Shown here: positions 12,213-20,211 of the stretch, piece by piece
Position numbering within the stretch: the stretch's first letter is position 1
Layout: every line of letters starts with the position of its first letter
From: Mycobacterium rhizamassiliense
GTDB taxonomy: Bacteria > Actinomycetota > Actinomycetes > Mycobacteriales > Mycobacteriaceae
Direction: 5' to 3'
Assembly (NCBI RefSeq): GCF_900157375.1
Contig: NZ_LT721901.1
Coordinates: forward strand, 5,351,685 to 5,415,684
DNA length: 64,000 nt
Made by a program: the position numbers and the translations under genes
The notes under the pieces: model-generated
What the model was told of the DNA's origin: nothing
Database searches by the model: none
The model's input: only the letters and a program-made list of their open reading frames with translations

Positions 12213-12235
12213 TTAAAGGATGTCGACTGCCGGGC

Positions 12236-12241
12236 AGCGTA
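12236..12241 (-). promoter_or_regulatory. candidate -10 element for the pyrR operon
   Basis: On the minus strand TACGCT preceded by TGC gives an extended -10 (TGN-TANNNT) about 65 bp upstream of the pyrR ATG. Transcription starting roughly 7 bases downstream would give a leader of about 55-60 nt that contains the PyrR hairpin. No good -35 is visible. This is a pattern match only. Confidence 0.3.
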
Positions 12242-12265
12242 GCATTTGCGACTACATTCGGCGAA

Positions 12266-12934
12266 ATGACAGGCCCCGATTCCCCCGCCTTTCCGTCAAG
12301 GTTGCAACACATGGATTTCGACGCGCTGTATCGCGGTGAGAGCCCCGGTGAAGGCATCCCCCCGATGCCCACGCCCCCGTGGGATACCAAGGCCCCCAAG
12401 GAAAGTGTGGTCTCGTGGCACACCCACGGCTGGGTGCACGGTGACGTGCTGGACATCGGCTGCGGCCTCGGCGACAACGCCGTCTACCTGGCCGGGAACG
12501 GTTTCCGCGTCACCGGGCTGGACCTCTCGCCGACGGCGCTGATCACCGCCGAGCGCCGCGCCAAGGACGCCGGCGTCGACGTGACGTTCGCGGTGAGCGA
12601 CTCCACCAAGCTCGAGGGCTACACCGCGGAGTTCGACACCGTCGTCGACAGCGGCATGTTCCATTGCCTCGACGACGACGGCAAGCGCGGCTACGCGACC
12701 GCCGCGCACCGGGCCACCAGGCCGGGCGCCACCCTGCTGATCAGTTGCTTCTCCGACGCCAACCCGTCCGACGACGACTGGCCGCGCCCCGCGGTCTCCG
12801 AGCAGACGCTGCGCGAGGTGCTGGGCGGCGCGGGCTGGGACATCGTCGCGCTGGAGCCCGCCACGATGCGTCGCGAGGTGGACGGCAACGACGTCGAAAT
12901 GGCGTTCTGGTACGTCCGGGCCCAGCGGCGCTAG
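12266..12934 (+). CDS. class I SAM-dependent methyltransferase (Rv1377c-type)
   Basis: Predicted small-molecule methyltransferase of unknown substrate. The Rossmann motif I is VLDIGCGLGD (61-70), followed by GLDLSPTAL (motif II acidic residue) and the DTVVDSGMFHC segment typical of the thiopurine/tellurite-like branch. The C-terminal beta-strand pair ends in EMAFWYVRA. It is transcribed away from pyrR and shares the 94 bp intergenic region. The ATG at 12266 gives 222 residues; an alternative ATG at 12311 (207 residues, MDFDALYRG) has a better AAGG ribosome site and may be the true start. The same gene neighbours pyrR in M. tuberculosis. Confidence 0.85.
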   Translation: MTGPDSPAFPSRLQHMDFDALYRGESPGEGIPPMPTPPWDTKAPKESVVSWHTHGWVHGDVLDIGCGLGDNAVYLAGNGFRVTGLDLSPTALITAERRAKDAGVDVTFAVSDSTKLEGYTAEFDTVVDSGMFHCLDDDGKRGYATAAHRATRPGATLLISCFSDANPSDDDWPRPAVSEQTLREVLGGAGWDIVALEPATMRREVDGNDVEMAFWYVRAQRR

Positions 12935-12951
12935 CGCCGATCAGCCGGCCT

Positions 12952-13380
12952 CTAGCTGCAGGGGTATTGCCCGTTGACCACGCAGTTCGACGGTGGCGAG
13001 TAGGTCCCGCTCAGCGCCCCCCGGAAACCGCCGGTGGCCGAACCACCGGGTGCGATCTCGCGATTCCAATTCGACGGGGTGAGGACGAAGTGCGTGCCGG
13101 ATTGGGTCACGGTGCTGTTCCACGCGTGCAGGACGGATTGTCCCGCCGGCATGTCGAAGTCCAGCCGCCAATCGCTCAGCGGCGCCATGGTCGGGTTGGT
13201 GACGGTGAAGTGGGCGATGAAGCCGGTCTGCCACGTGTGTTCCACCGACAACGTCCCCGCGGCCGCGGCCGCATGGGCTACCGGACTGACCGCGAGTCCG
13301 GGGACCGCGACCAGCACTGCCGACACGCCCACGTGAAGCGCTGCGCGCCAGCGTTTCACGCAATTCTTTACCCCCGCCAT
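12952..13380 (-). CDS. secreted carbohydrate-binding module family 2 protein (Rv1987-like)
   Basis: A 142-residue exported protein made of a signal peptide (basic KRWR near 9-12, hydrophobic core 14-33, AHA cleavage site at about 35-37) and a single CBM2-type beta-sandwich. Aromatic residues suited to stack on sugar rings are Trp50, Trp71, Trp87 and Trp105, and Cys133 with Cys141 may form a disulfide. No catalytic domain is attached. The sequence closely resembles Rv1987 of M. tuberculosis, labelled a possible chitinase and part of region of difference RD2; here it lies beside the pyr operon instead. The ATG at 13378-13380 is chosen over an open frame 24 codons longer because it places the signal peptide at the N-terminus. 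Confidence 0.88.
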   Translation of the reverse strand: MAGVKNCVKRWRAALHVGVSAVLVAVPGLAVSPVAHAAAAAGTLSVEHTWQTGFIAHFTVTNPTMAPLSDWRLDFDMPAGQSVLHAWNSTVTQSGTHFVLTPSNWNREIAPGGSATGGFRGALSGTYSPPSNCVVNGQYPCS

Positions 13381-13597
13381 AGCACCCAACACTAGAGCCG
13401 AACTGCCGAAATCGGCCTCTGGATCGCGGGTAGCTGCAGTACCTTTGCGCAACCGAAACCGTCGCGCAATTTTTGGCCTCGATACACCGCCGGGATCGGC
13501 CGGGCCAGCGGCGTTAGCGCAGGTGAGCGGCCTGTCTGTGTCAAATCCCGCGGCCCGGGTAGTACGTCATTGTGCACAAGACAGTACGGTTCGGATC

Positions 13598-13951
13598 GTG
13601 ACGAGCGACGACTTCCTGGTTACCCGCAGCGACACCGATGAGGCGGTGGTGTTGCAGGTCAGTGGCGTGATCGACATCATCACCGCGCCCTCGCTCGCGA
13701 CCCATCTCGACGTAGCGCTGACCGGAACGCCGGCCGTGCTGGTCGTCGACCTCACCAAGGTGGACTTCCTGTCCTCCGCCGGCATCACCGTGCTCGTCGA
13801 GGCCCACCGGCTGACCCAGAACAGCGCGACGTCGCTGCGGGTGGCCGCCGAGGGCGCGGCAACCAGCCGGCCGCTGCAGATCGTGGGCGTCGACAAGATC
13901 GTCGGCCTCTATCCCACGGTCGACGATGCGGTGCGCGGGCAGCGGGCGTAG
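13598..13951 (+). CDS. STAS-domain anti-anti-sigma factor (RsfB-like)
   Basis: A 117-residue single STAS domain, the fold of SpoIIAA-type antagonists that bind anti-sigma kinases. The conserved loop VDFLSSAGITVL contains the serine (in SSAG) that partner kinases phosphorylate, preceded by the LVVDLTKV strand. The C-terminal SRPLQIVGVDKIVGLYPTVDDA resembles M. tuberculosis RsfB (Rv3687c). No kinase or sigma factor gene is adjacent, so its partner is not shown by context. The start is a GTG at 13598-13600; the frame is open upstream but has no ribosome site or conserved sequence there. Confidence 0.82.
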   Translation: MTSDDFLVTRSDTDEAVVLQVSGVIDIITAPSLATHLDVALTGTPAVLVVDLTKVDFLSSAGITVLVEAHRLTQNSATSLRVAAEGAATSRPLQIVGVDKIVGLYPTVDDAVRGQRA

Positions 13952-14007
13952 CGCTCCCTCGCGGAGCTTTCGCGAGGCCGTCGCGGGCCACCCGCTAACG
14001 TGAACGC

Positions 14008-15213
14008 GTGAATCTCGACGGTAATCAGGCTTCCGTTCGCGAGGCCTGCGACGCCGGGCTGCTCGCCGGGGCGGTCACGGTGGTGTGGCAGCACGGAAAA
14101 CTGCTGCAGGTCAACGAGATCGGCTACCGTGACGTCGACGCGGGCCTGCCGATGCAACACAACACACTTTTTCGCATCGCGTCGATGACCAAGCCGGTCA
14201 CCGTGGCGGCGATCATGAGCATGGTCGACGAGGGCAAGCTGACACTGAAGGACCCGATCACCAATTGGGTCCCGGAGCTGGCCGCCCCGCAGGTACTGGA
14301 CGACCCGCGAGGCCCGCTGGACCGGACGCATCCGGCGAATCGGGCAATCCTCATCGAGGACCTGCTGACCCACACCAGCGGCCTGGCCTACGGGTTTTCG
14401 GTGTCCGGGCCGATCTCGCGGGCCTATCTGCGGCTGCCCTTCAACCAGGGCCCCGACGTGTGGCTTTCCGAACTGGCGAAGCTGCCGCTGGTGCATCAGC
14501 CCGGCGACCGGATGACCTACAGCCACTCCATCGACCTGCTGGGCGTCATCGCGTCGCGCATCGAGGGCAAGCCGTTCGACCAGGTTCTCGACGAGCGCGT
14601 GCTCGGCCCGGTCGGCATGCCCGACACCGGCTTCTGCGTGTCCCCCGAAGGGCGCCGCCGCGCGGCGACCATGTACCGCCTCGACGAGCACAGCCGGCTG
14701 CAACACGACGTGATGGGGCCGCCGCACATCAGGCCGCCCAGCTTCCCCAACGCCGGCGGTGGGCTGCTGTCGACGGCCGACGACTACCTGCGCTTCGTGC
14801 GGATGCTGCTCGGCGACGGGACGATCGACGGCGTGCGCGTCGTGTCCCCCGAATCGGTGCGCCTGATGCGCACCGACCGGCTCACCGACGAGCACAAGCG
14901 GCACAACTTCCTGGGGGCGCCATATTGGGTGGGCCGGGGATTCGGGCTGAACCTGTCGGTGGTGACCAACCCGGCGAAGTCCGCCCCGCTGTTCGGGCCC
15001 GGCGGGCTCGGGACGTTCAGCTGGCCCGGCGCGTACGGGACGTGGTGGCAGGCCGACCCGGCCGCCGATCTGGTTCTGCTGTATCTGATCCAGAACATGC
15101 CCGATATGTCCGCCGACGTGGCGGCGGCCGTGGCCGGCAACACGACGCTGGCGAAACTTCAAGCGGTACAACCGAAATTCGTCCGGCGCACCTATCAAGC
15201 GCTCGACCTGTAG
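14008..15213 (+). CDS. beta-lactamase-fold serine hydrolase (class C / esterase type)
   Basis: A 401-residue cytoplasmic-looking serine hydrolase of the AmpC/EstB family (Rv1367c-like). The catalytic SxxK is S59-M-T-K62 in RIASMTKPV, the YxS/N equivalent is Tyr171 in TYSHSIDLLG, and a glycine-rich GPGGLGTFSWPG segment stands where the KTG strand is expected. There is no signal peptide, which argues against a true periplasmic beta-lactamase and for an esterase or lipase on an unknown substrate. Start GTG at 14008-14010. The GNAT gene follows after 6 bp, suggesting co-transcription. Confidence 0.87.
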   Translation: MNLDGNQASVREACDAGLLAGAVTVVWQHGKLLQVNEIGYRDVDAGLPMQHNTLFRIASMTKPVTVAAIMSMVDEGKLTLKDPITNWVPELAAPQVLDDPRGPLDRTHPANRAILIEDLLTHTSGLAYGFSVSGPISRAYLRLPFNQGPDVWLSELAKLPLVHQPGDRMTYSHSIDLLGVIASRIEGKPFDQVLDERVLGPVGMPDTGFCVSPEGRRRAATMYRLDEHSRLQHDVMGPPHIRPPSFPNAGGGLLSTADDYLRFVRMLLGDGTIDGVRVVSPESVRLMRTDRLTDEHKRHNFLGAPYWVGRGFGLNLSVVTNPAKSAPLFGPGGLGTFSWPGAYGTWWQADPAADLVLLYLIQNMPDMSADVAAAVAGNTTLAKLQAVQPKFVRRTYQALDL

Positions 15214-15219
15214 GCGCCC

Positions 15220-15759
15220 GTGGTCGACTACCCACCCGCACGCATCGTTGGACCGCGGGTGCGGCTGCGCCCGCCCGTCCTCGACGACGCCGGTGCGCTC
15301 TTCCAACGCGTGGCCCGCGACCCGGAGGTCACCAGATACCTGCTGTGGGCGCCGCATCCCGATGTGGCGACGACGCGGCGGGTGATCAACGAGAAGATCA
15401 ACGTGGGCGACGAGGAGCGCACCTGGGCCATCGAGCTCGCGAGCAGCGGCCAGGTCGTCGGGCTGACCAGCTGCCGGCGCCCGGTCACCCACTCGGTGGA
15501 GATCGGGTACTGCCTCGGCAGGCGTTGGTGGGGCAAGGGATTGATGACCGAGGTCCTCGAGATGTTGCTGTCCGCATTGGATGCCGATCGCGGGGTGTAC
15601 CGAGTGTGGGCCACCTGCAGCGTCGCCAACGTGCGGTCCGCCCACCTGTTGGAGCGGGCCGGGTTCGTGCGGGAGGGCCGCCTGGTGCGCCACGCCGTCT
15701 ACCCGACGATGGGACCCATCCCGCAGGACAGCCTCCTCTACGCCAGGGCCCTGCGGTGA
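15220..15759 (+). CDS. GNAT family N-acetyltransferase (RimJ/RimL type)
   Basis: A 179-residue acyl-CoA transferase. The start RIVGPRVRLRPPVLDDAGALF is the standard RimJ-like N-terminus, the acetyl-CoA pyrophosphate loop is GYCLGRRWWGKGLMTEVL (R/Q-x-x-G-x-G/A type), and NVRSAHLLERAGFVREGRLV is the family C-terminal signature. Targets in this group are protein N-termini or small amines; which applies cannot be told. It directly follows the beta-lactamase-fold gene (6 bp) on the same strand. The stop is immediately followed by a 34-bp tandem repeat. Confidence 0.88.
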   Translation: MVDYPPARIVGPRVRLRPPVLDDAGALFQRVARDPEVTRYLLWAPHPDVATTRRVINEKINVGDEERTWAIELASSGQVVGLTSCRRPVTHSVEIGYCLGRRWWGKGLMTEVLEMLLSALDADRGVYRVWATCSVANVRSAHLLERAGFVREGRLVRHAVYPTMGPIPQDSLLYARALR

Positions 15760-15760
15760 G

Positions 15761-15834
15761 TGTGCCCCGGTGGCGTCGAGGGTGCGGTGGCGGCTTCGGG
15801 TGTGCCCCGGTGGCGTCGAGGGTGCGGTGGCGGC
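15761..15834. repeat. 34-bp perfect tandem direct repeat, two copies, period 40 bp
   Basis: The 34-bp unit beginning TGTGCCCCGGTGGCGTCGAG occupies 15761-15794 and again 15801-15834 without mismatch, separated by 6 bp. It lies in the 155 bp gap between the convergent GNAT and flavoprotein genes, where no coding function is expected. Possible origins are replication slippage of a tandem-repeat locus or part of a bidirectional terminator. Confidence 0.9.
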
Positions 15835-15914
15835 AACGACACGCCGGGGAATGCCGCCCTGGGTGCACCCTCAACGCCCTGAACGCACACTCTCCGCCTT
15901 GTGCGCCCGGGCGA

Positions 15915-18599
15915 CTAGCCGACTTCCTGCAGTGCGCGCCGCGCGTAGGCCCGCACGTCGGCGTCGGTGTCCTTGAGGGCGAGCCCCAGCGCGTCGCGCG
16001 CGGCGGGCTCACCGGCCCACCGGGTCAAGCTCAGCACCGCCGCCTTGCGCACGTCCAGGTGCGCGTCGGACAGCGCCTCGGACAACCGCGGCACCGCGAG
16101 GTCGGCCGCGGCCCCGGACAGGGCCCGGGCCGCACCCTGGCGGACCTGCCAGGCGGGTGCCCGCAGGGCCTTCTCGACCACCTTGAAATCGTCTGGGCCG
16201 CAGCCTAATTCGCTGAGCGCGGCGAGCGCGGCCGCCCGCACCAACGGATCGGGATCGGCGATCAGCGCGCTGACGGCCTCGGCGCCACCCCGCAGGGTGG
16301 CCAGACCGGCGGCGGCGGTGATACGCACCTCCCGGCTCTCGTCGCCGGTGGCGGCGACGACGCCATCGACGTCGTCGACCGAGACCAGCGCCCGCACGGC
16401 CTCGATCCGGACCCGGTGGTCCGGGTCGTTCAGCGCGCGGCGGTACTGGTCCGCCGCACCGGCCCGGCGCGCGGCCAGCAGGTAGACGGCGGCCGCCCGC
16501 ACCACGGTGTCGTCGGACAGCAGATACGGCTCGGCGCCCGCCGGGTCGGGCAGCACCTCGACCAGCTCGCGGATGCCCTCGGCACTCGTCCGGCGCACAC
16601 CGGAGTCGGCGTCGGCCAGCGCGGCCAGCAGCGCCACCGCGTACCCGTCGGGGATGTGCTCGGTCAGCGTCGCCACCGCGGTCCGGCGCACCCCCGGATC
16701 AGCGTCGGCCAGATACGGCTGCAGGTCGGCGATCGTCGGCTCCTCGAGGGCGAGCACCTCGGCGATGCGCGGCGACGGCGGCTCGAAAGCGGTTGACGGC
16801 GCGGCGATTCGGGATGCCGCGCTGGCCGGCGCCTTGCCGCCGACCAGTTCCGGCTGCTCCACCTCGTACACCGTGCGGTCGGTCGGCGGCAGCCCGTCCA
16901 GCTCCGGGACCGGCACGAAGTACGGGGCGACGGGGCGCTTGAGGAACACCATCTGGTCCTGGGGCCCCTTGCGCAGGTTGAGGTGATAACCCCACTGGCT
17001 GTCGTCGCGGCCGGGCAGGTCGGCGCGGTCGTGGTAGAGGCCCCACCGCGATTCGGTGCGGGTCAGCGACGAACGCGCGGCCATCTCGGCGCAGTCCCGG
17101 ATGAATGACACCTCGACCGCCCGCATCAGCTCGTGCGGGTTGTGGGCCCCCATCTCCGCGATCTCGTCCTGCATGCGGTCGAAGGTGCGCACCGCGATCG
17201 ACAGCTTGGCCGCCGACTTCGGCGGTGCCACATAGTCGTTGACGAACCGGCGCAGCTTGTATTCGACCTGCGGCTGCGGCGGTCCGTCCGGGTGGCGCAG
17301 CGGCCGATAGATGAGCTCGTGCGCCTCGCGCAGCTGGTCCTCCGGGAGCTGTTGTGGCGCACTGACTTCCGCGCGAATCCCGGCGGCATGCGTGCCGGCC
17401 AGGTCGCCGAACACGAAGGCCCCGATCATGTAGTTGTGCGGGACGCAGGCCATGTCACCGGCGGCGTACAGCCCGGGCACCGTGGTTCGGGCGTGCTCGT
17501 CGACCCACACCCCCGATGCGGAGTGGCCGCTGCACAAGCCAATCTCGGAGATGTGCATCTCGATGTCGTGGGTGCGATAGTCGTGTCCGCGGTTGGCGTG
17601 GAACGTGCCCCGGGTGGGGCGTTCGGTGGTGTGCAGGATGTTTTCCAGCGCGGTCAGCGTCTCGTCGGGCAGGTGCGACACCTTGAGGTAGATGGGGCCG
17701 CGCGCGGAGTCGATCTCGCTTTTCACCTCGGCCATCATCTGCCCCGACCAGTAGTCGGAGTCGACGAACCGCTCGCCGTGCGAGTTGACCTGATACCCGC
17801 CGAACGGGTTCGCCACGTACGCGCACGCCGGGCCGTTGTAGTCCTTGATCAGCGGATTGACCTGGAAGCATTCGATACCGGAGAGTTCGGCGCCCGCGTG
17901 GTAGGCCATCGCGTAGCCGTCGCCGGCGTTGGTCGGGTTCTCGTAGGTGCCGTACAGATAGCCCGACGCGGGCAGGCCCAGCCGGCCGCACGCCCCCGTC
18001 GCCAGGATCACGGCCTTGGCGCCGACGGCGACGAATTCGCCGGTGCGCGTGTTCAATGCGGCGGCGCCGACGGCACGACCGTTGTCGGTGAGCACCCGCA
18101 CCGGCATCAGGCGGTTCTCGATCTGGATCTTCTCCCGCATCGACCGCTGCCGCAGCACCCGGTAGAGCGCCTTCTTGACGTCCTTGCCCTCCGGCATCGG
18201 CAGCACGTAGGAGCCCGAGCGGTGCACGCGGCGCACCGCGTACTCGCCGTGCTCGTCCTTCTCGAACTTCACGCCGTAGCGTTCGAGGCGCTGCACCATG
18301 GCGAAACCGCGGGAGGCCGTCTGATACACGGTGCGCTGGTTGACGATTCCGTCGTTGGCGCGGGTGATCTCGGCGACATAGTCCTCCGGTTCGGCCTTGC
18401 CCGGAATGACGGCGTTGTTCACGCCGTCCATCCCCATCGCCAGCGCACCGGAGTGCCGCACGTGCGCCTTCTCCAGCAGCAGCACCTGGGCGCCGTGCTC
18501 GGCGGCCGACAGGGCCGCCATGGTTCCCGCCGTGCCGCCGCCGATGACCAGCACGTCGCAGTCGAGGCGGACCGGTGTCAGATCTGGGATTTCCATCAT
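15915..18599 (-). CDS. fumarate reductase/adenylylsulfate reductase-like flavoprotein with C-terminal HEAT repeats
   Basis: A large 894-residue FAD enzyme of the succinate dehydrogenase/fumarate reductase/AprA flavoprotein superfamily. The dinucleotide fold is VLVIGGGTAGTMAALSA (16-32, GGGTAG at 20-25) with an acidic strand end LLLEK. A mid-region holds GDGYAMAYHAGAEL and GLYAAGDMACVPHNYMIGAFVFGD, the second FAD segment. After a linker near 590-620 the protein continues into about 270 residues of HEAT-like helical repeats (units such as DPDPLVRAAALAALSELG and DAHLDVRKAAVLSLTRWAG). It is the last gene of an operon with a small two-cluster ferredoxin and an ABC importer, overlapping the ATPase gene by 4 bases. 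A link to organosulfur oxidation or reduction is likely from the AprA/AprB-like pairing but unproven; fumarate reduction is the alternative. Confidence 0.85.
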   Translation of the reverse strand: MMEIPDLTPVRLDCDVLVIGGGTAGTMAALSAAEHGAQVLLLEKAHVRHSGALAMGMDGVNNAVIPGKAEPEDYVAEITRANDGIVNQRTVYQTASRGFAMVQRLERYGVKFEKDEHGEYAVRRVHRSGSYVLPMPEGKDVKKALYRVLRQRSMREKIQIENRLMPVRVLTDNGRAVGAAALNTRTGEFVAVGAKAVILATGACGRLGLPASGYLYGTYENPTNAGDGYAMAYHAGAELSGIECFQVNPLIKDYNGPACAYVANPFGGYQVNSHGERFVDSDYWSGQMMAEVKSEIDSARGPIYLKVSHLPDETLTALENILHTTERPTRGTFHANRGHDYRTHDIEMHISEIGLCSGHSASGVWVDEHARTTVPGLYAAGDMACVPHNYMIGAFVFGDLAGTHAAGIRAEVSAPQQLPEDQLREAHELIYRPLRHPDGPPQPQVEYKLRRFVNDYVAPPKSAAKLSIAVRTFDRMQDEIAEMGAHNPHELMRAVEVSFIRDCAEMAARSSLTRTESRWGLYHDRADLPGRDDSQWGYHLNLRKGPQDQMVFLKRPVAPYFVPVPELDGLPPTDRTVYEVEQPELVGGKAPASAASRIAAPSTAFEPPSPRIAEVLALEEPTIADLQPYLADADPGVRRTAVATLTEHIPDGYAVALLAALADADSGVRRTSAEGIRELVEVLPDPAGAEPYLLSDDTVVRAAAVYLLAARRAGAADQYRRALNDPDHRVRIEAVRALVSVDDVDGVVAATGDESREVRITAAAGLATLRGGAEAVSALIADPDPLVRAAALAALSELGCGPDDFKVVEKALRAPAWQVRQGAARALSGAAADLAVPRLSEALSDAHLDVRKAAVLSLTRWAGEPAARDALGLALKDTDADVRAYARRALQEVG

Positions 18600-19336
18600 G
18601 CCGCCACCGTATGATTCAGTGCCGCAATGATTTCCGCGCGCAGCTCCTCGCGTGGTTGCCCGGTCCGGGGTTCGGATACCTCCAGCACCGCCCGCAACGG
18701 CTGGCCCGCCCTGCCCAGCACCACGATCCGGTCGCCCAGCGCCAGCGCCTCGTCGACATCGTGGGTGACGAACACGATCGTGGTGGGGTGGGTGCGCCAG
18801 GCGTCGATCAGCAAGCGTTGCATGGCGCCCCGGGTTTGGGTGTCCAGCGCGCCGAACGGCTCGTCCATCATCACCGCGCGGGGCGCCCCGGCCAGGCCGC
18901 GGGCGAGCTGCACGCGCTGGCGCATCCCGCCGGACAGGCTCTTGGGCAGGTAGTTGCCGAAACCGGCGAGGCCGAGTTCGTCGATCCAGTGCTCGGCCTG
19001 GCCACGCCGGGTGGCCCGCGGTTCACCGCGCAGCCGCAGCGCCAGTTCGATGTTGGAGCGCACCGTGCGCCACGGCAGCAGCGCGTTGTCCTGGAACACC
19101 ATGCCGCGGTCGCCCGACGTAGTGGTGACTTCGGCGTTGTCGGCCAGCACCCGGCCGCCGTCGGGCGTCAGCAGGCCCGCCAGCGCGCGCAGCACCGTCG
19201 ACTTGCCGCAGCCCGACGGCCCGGTCAGCACCAGGATCTCCCCCGGGCGCACCGTCAAGCTCAGCCCGTCAATGACCGGAGTTCCCGTGTAGGACAACCG
19301 GACTCGATCCAGTTCGAGGCTCATTCCCACGGTCAT
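18596..19336 (-). CDS. ABC importer ATPase (nitrate/sulfonate/taurine family)
   Basis: Energises the importer formed with the adjacent permease and lipoprotein. The 246-residue protein has Walker A GPSGCGKST (39-47), Q-loop MVFQDNALLPW, signature LSGGMRQR (134-141), Walker B AVMMDEPFGALD (from 154) and the switch VFVTHDVDEA. The FQDxxLLPW and EPFGALDxxTR strings are typical of SsuB/TauB/NrtD ATPases. The ATG at 19334-19336 overlaps the permease stop (ATGA); a second ATG four codons on is possible. It overlaps the flavoprotein start by 4 bases, so substrate import and the flavoenzyme are made together. Confidence 0.92.
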   Translation of the reverse strand: MTVGMSLELDRVRLSYTGTPVIDGLSLTVRPGEILVLTGPSGCGKSTVLRALAGLLTPDGGRVLADNAEVTTTSGDRGMVFQDNALLPWRTVRSNIELALRLRGEPRATRRGQAEHWIDELGLAGFGNYLPKSLSGGMRQRVQLARGLAGAPRAVMMDEPFGALDTQTRGAMQRLLIDAWRTHPTTIVFVTHDVDEALALGDRIVVLGRAGQPLRAVLEVSEPRTGQPREELRAEIIAALNHTVAA

Positions 19337-20211
19337 CGCAGACCCTCCTGTGCGCGCGGCAGCCAGCGCGTGACGCGGCGGCCCAACAATTCGACGGCGG
19401 CCGCCGTCAGGAACCCCAGCACCCCGATGGTGATGATGCCCACGAACACCTGCGGGTAGGACAGCACGGTGTAGTCCTGCCAGGTGCGGTAACCGATGCC
19501 GAGACGGCCCGAGATCATCTCGGCGGAGATCACGCAGATCCACGCCACGCCCATGCCGACCGACAGGCCACCGAACACGCCGGGCAGGATCCCCGGCAAC
19601 ACCACCCGGGCCAGCACGTCCCACCGGCCGCCGCCCAGGGTGCGCACCGAGTCCTCCCACAACGTCGGCAGCGCAGCCACCGCGTGCCGGGTGCTGACCA
19701 GGATCGGGAAGTAGGCAGCCAGGAAGGTGATGAACACGATGCCGGCCTCGTCGGTGGGGAAAAGCAGGATCGCCACCGGCACCATCGCGATGGCCGGAAC
19801 GGGCCGAACCAGCTCGGTCAGCGGACCGAAGGTGTTGGCGAACAACCGCGACCGGCCCAGCAGCACGCCCGTGGCCACGCCGACCGCCGCGGCCAGCCCG
19901 AAGCCGGTGAGGATCCGAATCAACGACTGCGCCAGGTCAAGCCAGTACTCGTAGGTCCCCAGCCGGCGGTGCAGCGCACTGACGATCTGGGTGACGGTCG
20001 GCAGCGTGTCGAAGCGCAGCAGCAGCCGCACCTTGCCTTCGGTGAGCAGTTGCCACAGCCCGATCGCCGCGGCCACCGACACCAGCCGCAGCAGCCGCCA
20101 CCGCCAGGGCGAGGCGGACCGCCGCGGGGTGTCGATCCCGGTCAGTGGAACCGCGCCGACGGCATCGTCGGCCACCGCGGCCGTCGGCCCTCCGGTGACG
20201 TAGGCAGTCAT
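19333..20211 (-). CDS. ABC importer permease (nitrate/sulfonate/taurine family)
   Basis: Inner-membrane channel of the importer, 292 residues with about six membrane helices. The first is around 37-50 and the BPD_transp core follows. The EAA-loop for docking the ATPase reads VRTLGGGRWDVLARVVLPGILPGVFGG. The C-terminus has the GLGIGYRTWQDY-like segment and a last helix before the basic tail. The ATG at 20209-20211 overlaps the lipoprotein stop by 4 bases; the longer open frame upstream lies inside the lipoprotein gene and is rejected. Confidence 0.92.
   Translation of the reverse strand: MTAYVTGGPTAAVADDAVGAVPLTGIDTPRRSASPWRWRLLRLVSVAAAIGLWQLLTEGKVRLLLRFDTLPTVTQIVSALHRRLGTYEYWLDLAQSLIRILTGFGLAAAVGVATGVLLGRSRLFANTFGPLTELVRPVPAIAMVPVAILLFPTDEAGIVFITFLAAYFPILVSTRHAVAALPTLWEDSVRTLGGGRWDVLARVVLPGILPGVFGGLSVGMGVAWICVISAEMISGRLGIGYRTWQDYTVLSYPQVFVGIITIGVLGFLTAAAVELLGRRVTRWLPRAQEGLR

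Noticed and set aside
14008..15213. Antibiotic-resistance beta-lactamase
   Set aside because: SxxK and Tyr motifs fit the broad class C/esterase fold, but there is no signal peptide and no clear KTG triad, so a resistance role is not supported.
13909..15693. Open frame of about 594 codons on the minus strand
   Set aside because: Antisense to the beta-lactamase-fold and GNAT genes, which have clear catalytic motifs; the antisense product has none.
15761..15834. Two-unit 34-bp repeat considered as a CRISPR remnant
   Set aside because: Only two units with a 6-bp gap, no spacer-sized sequence and no cas genes.
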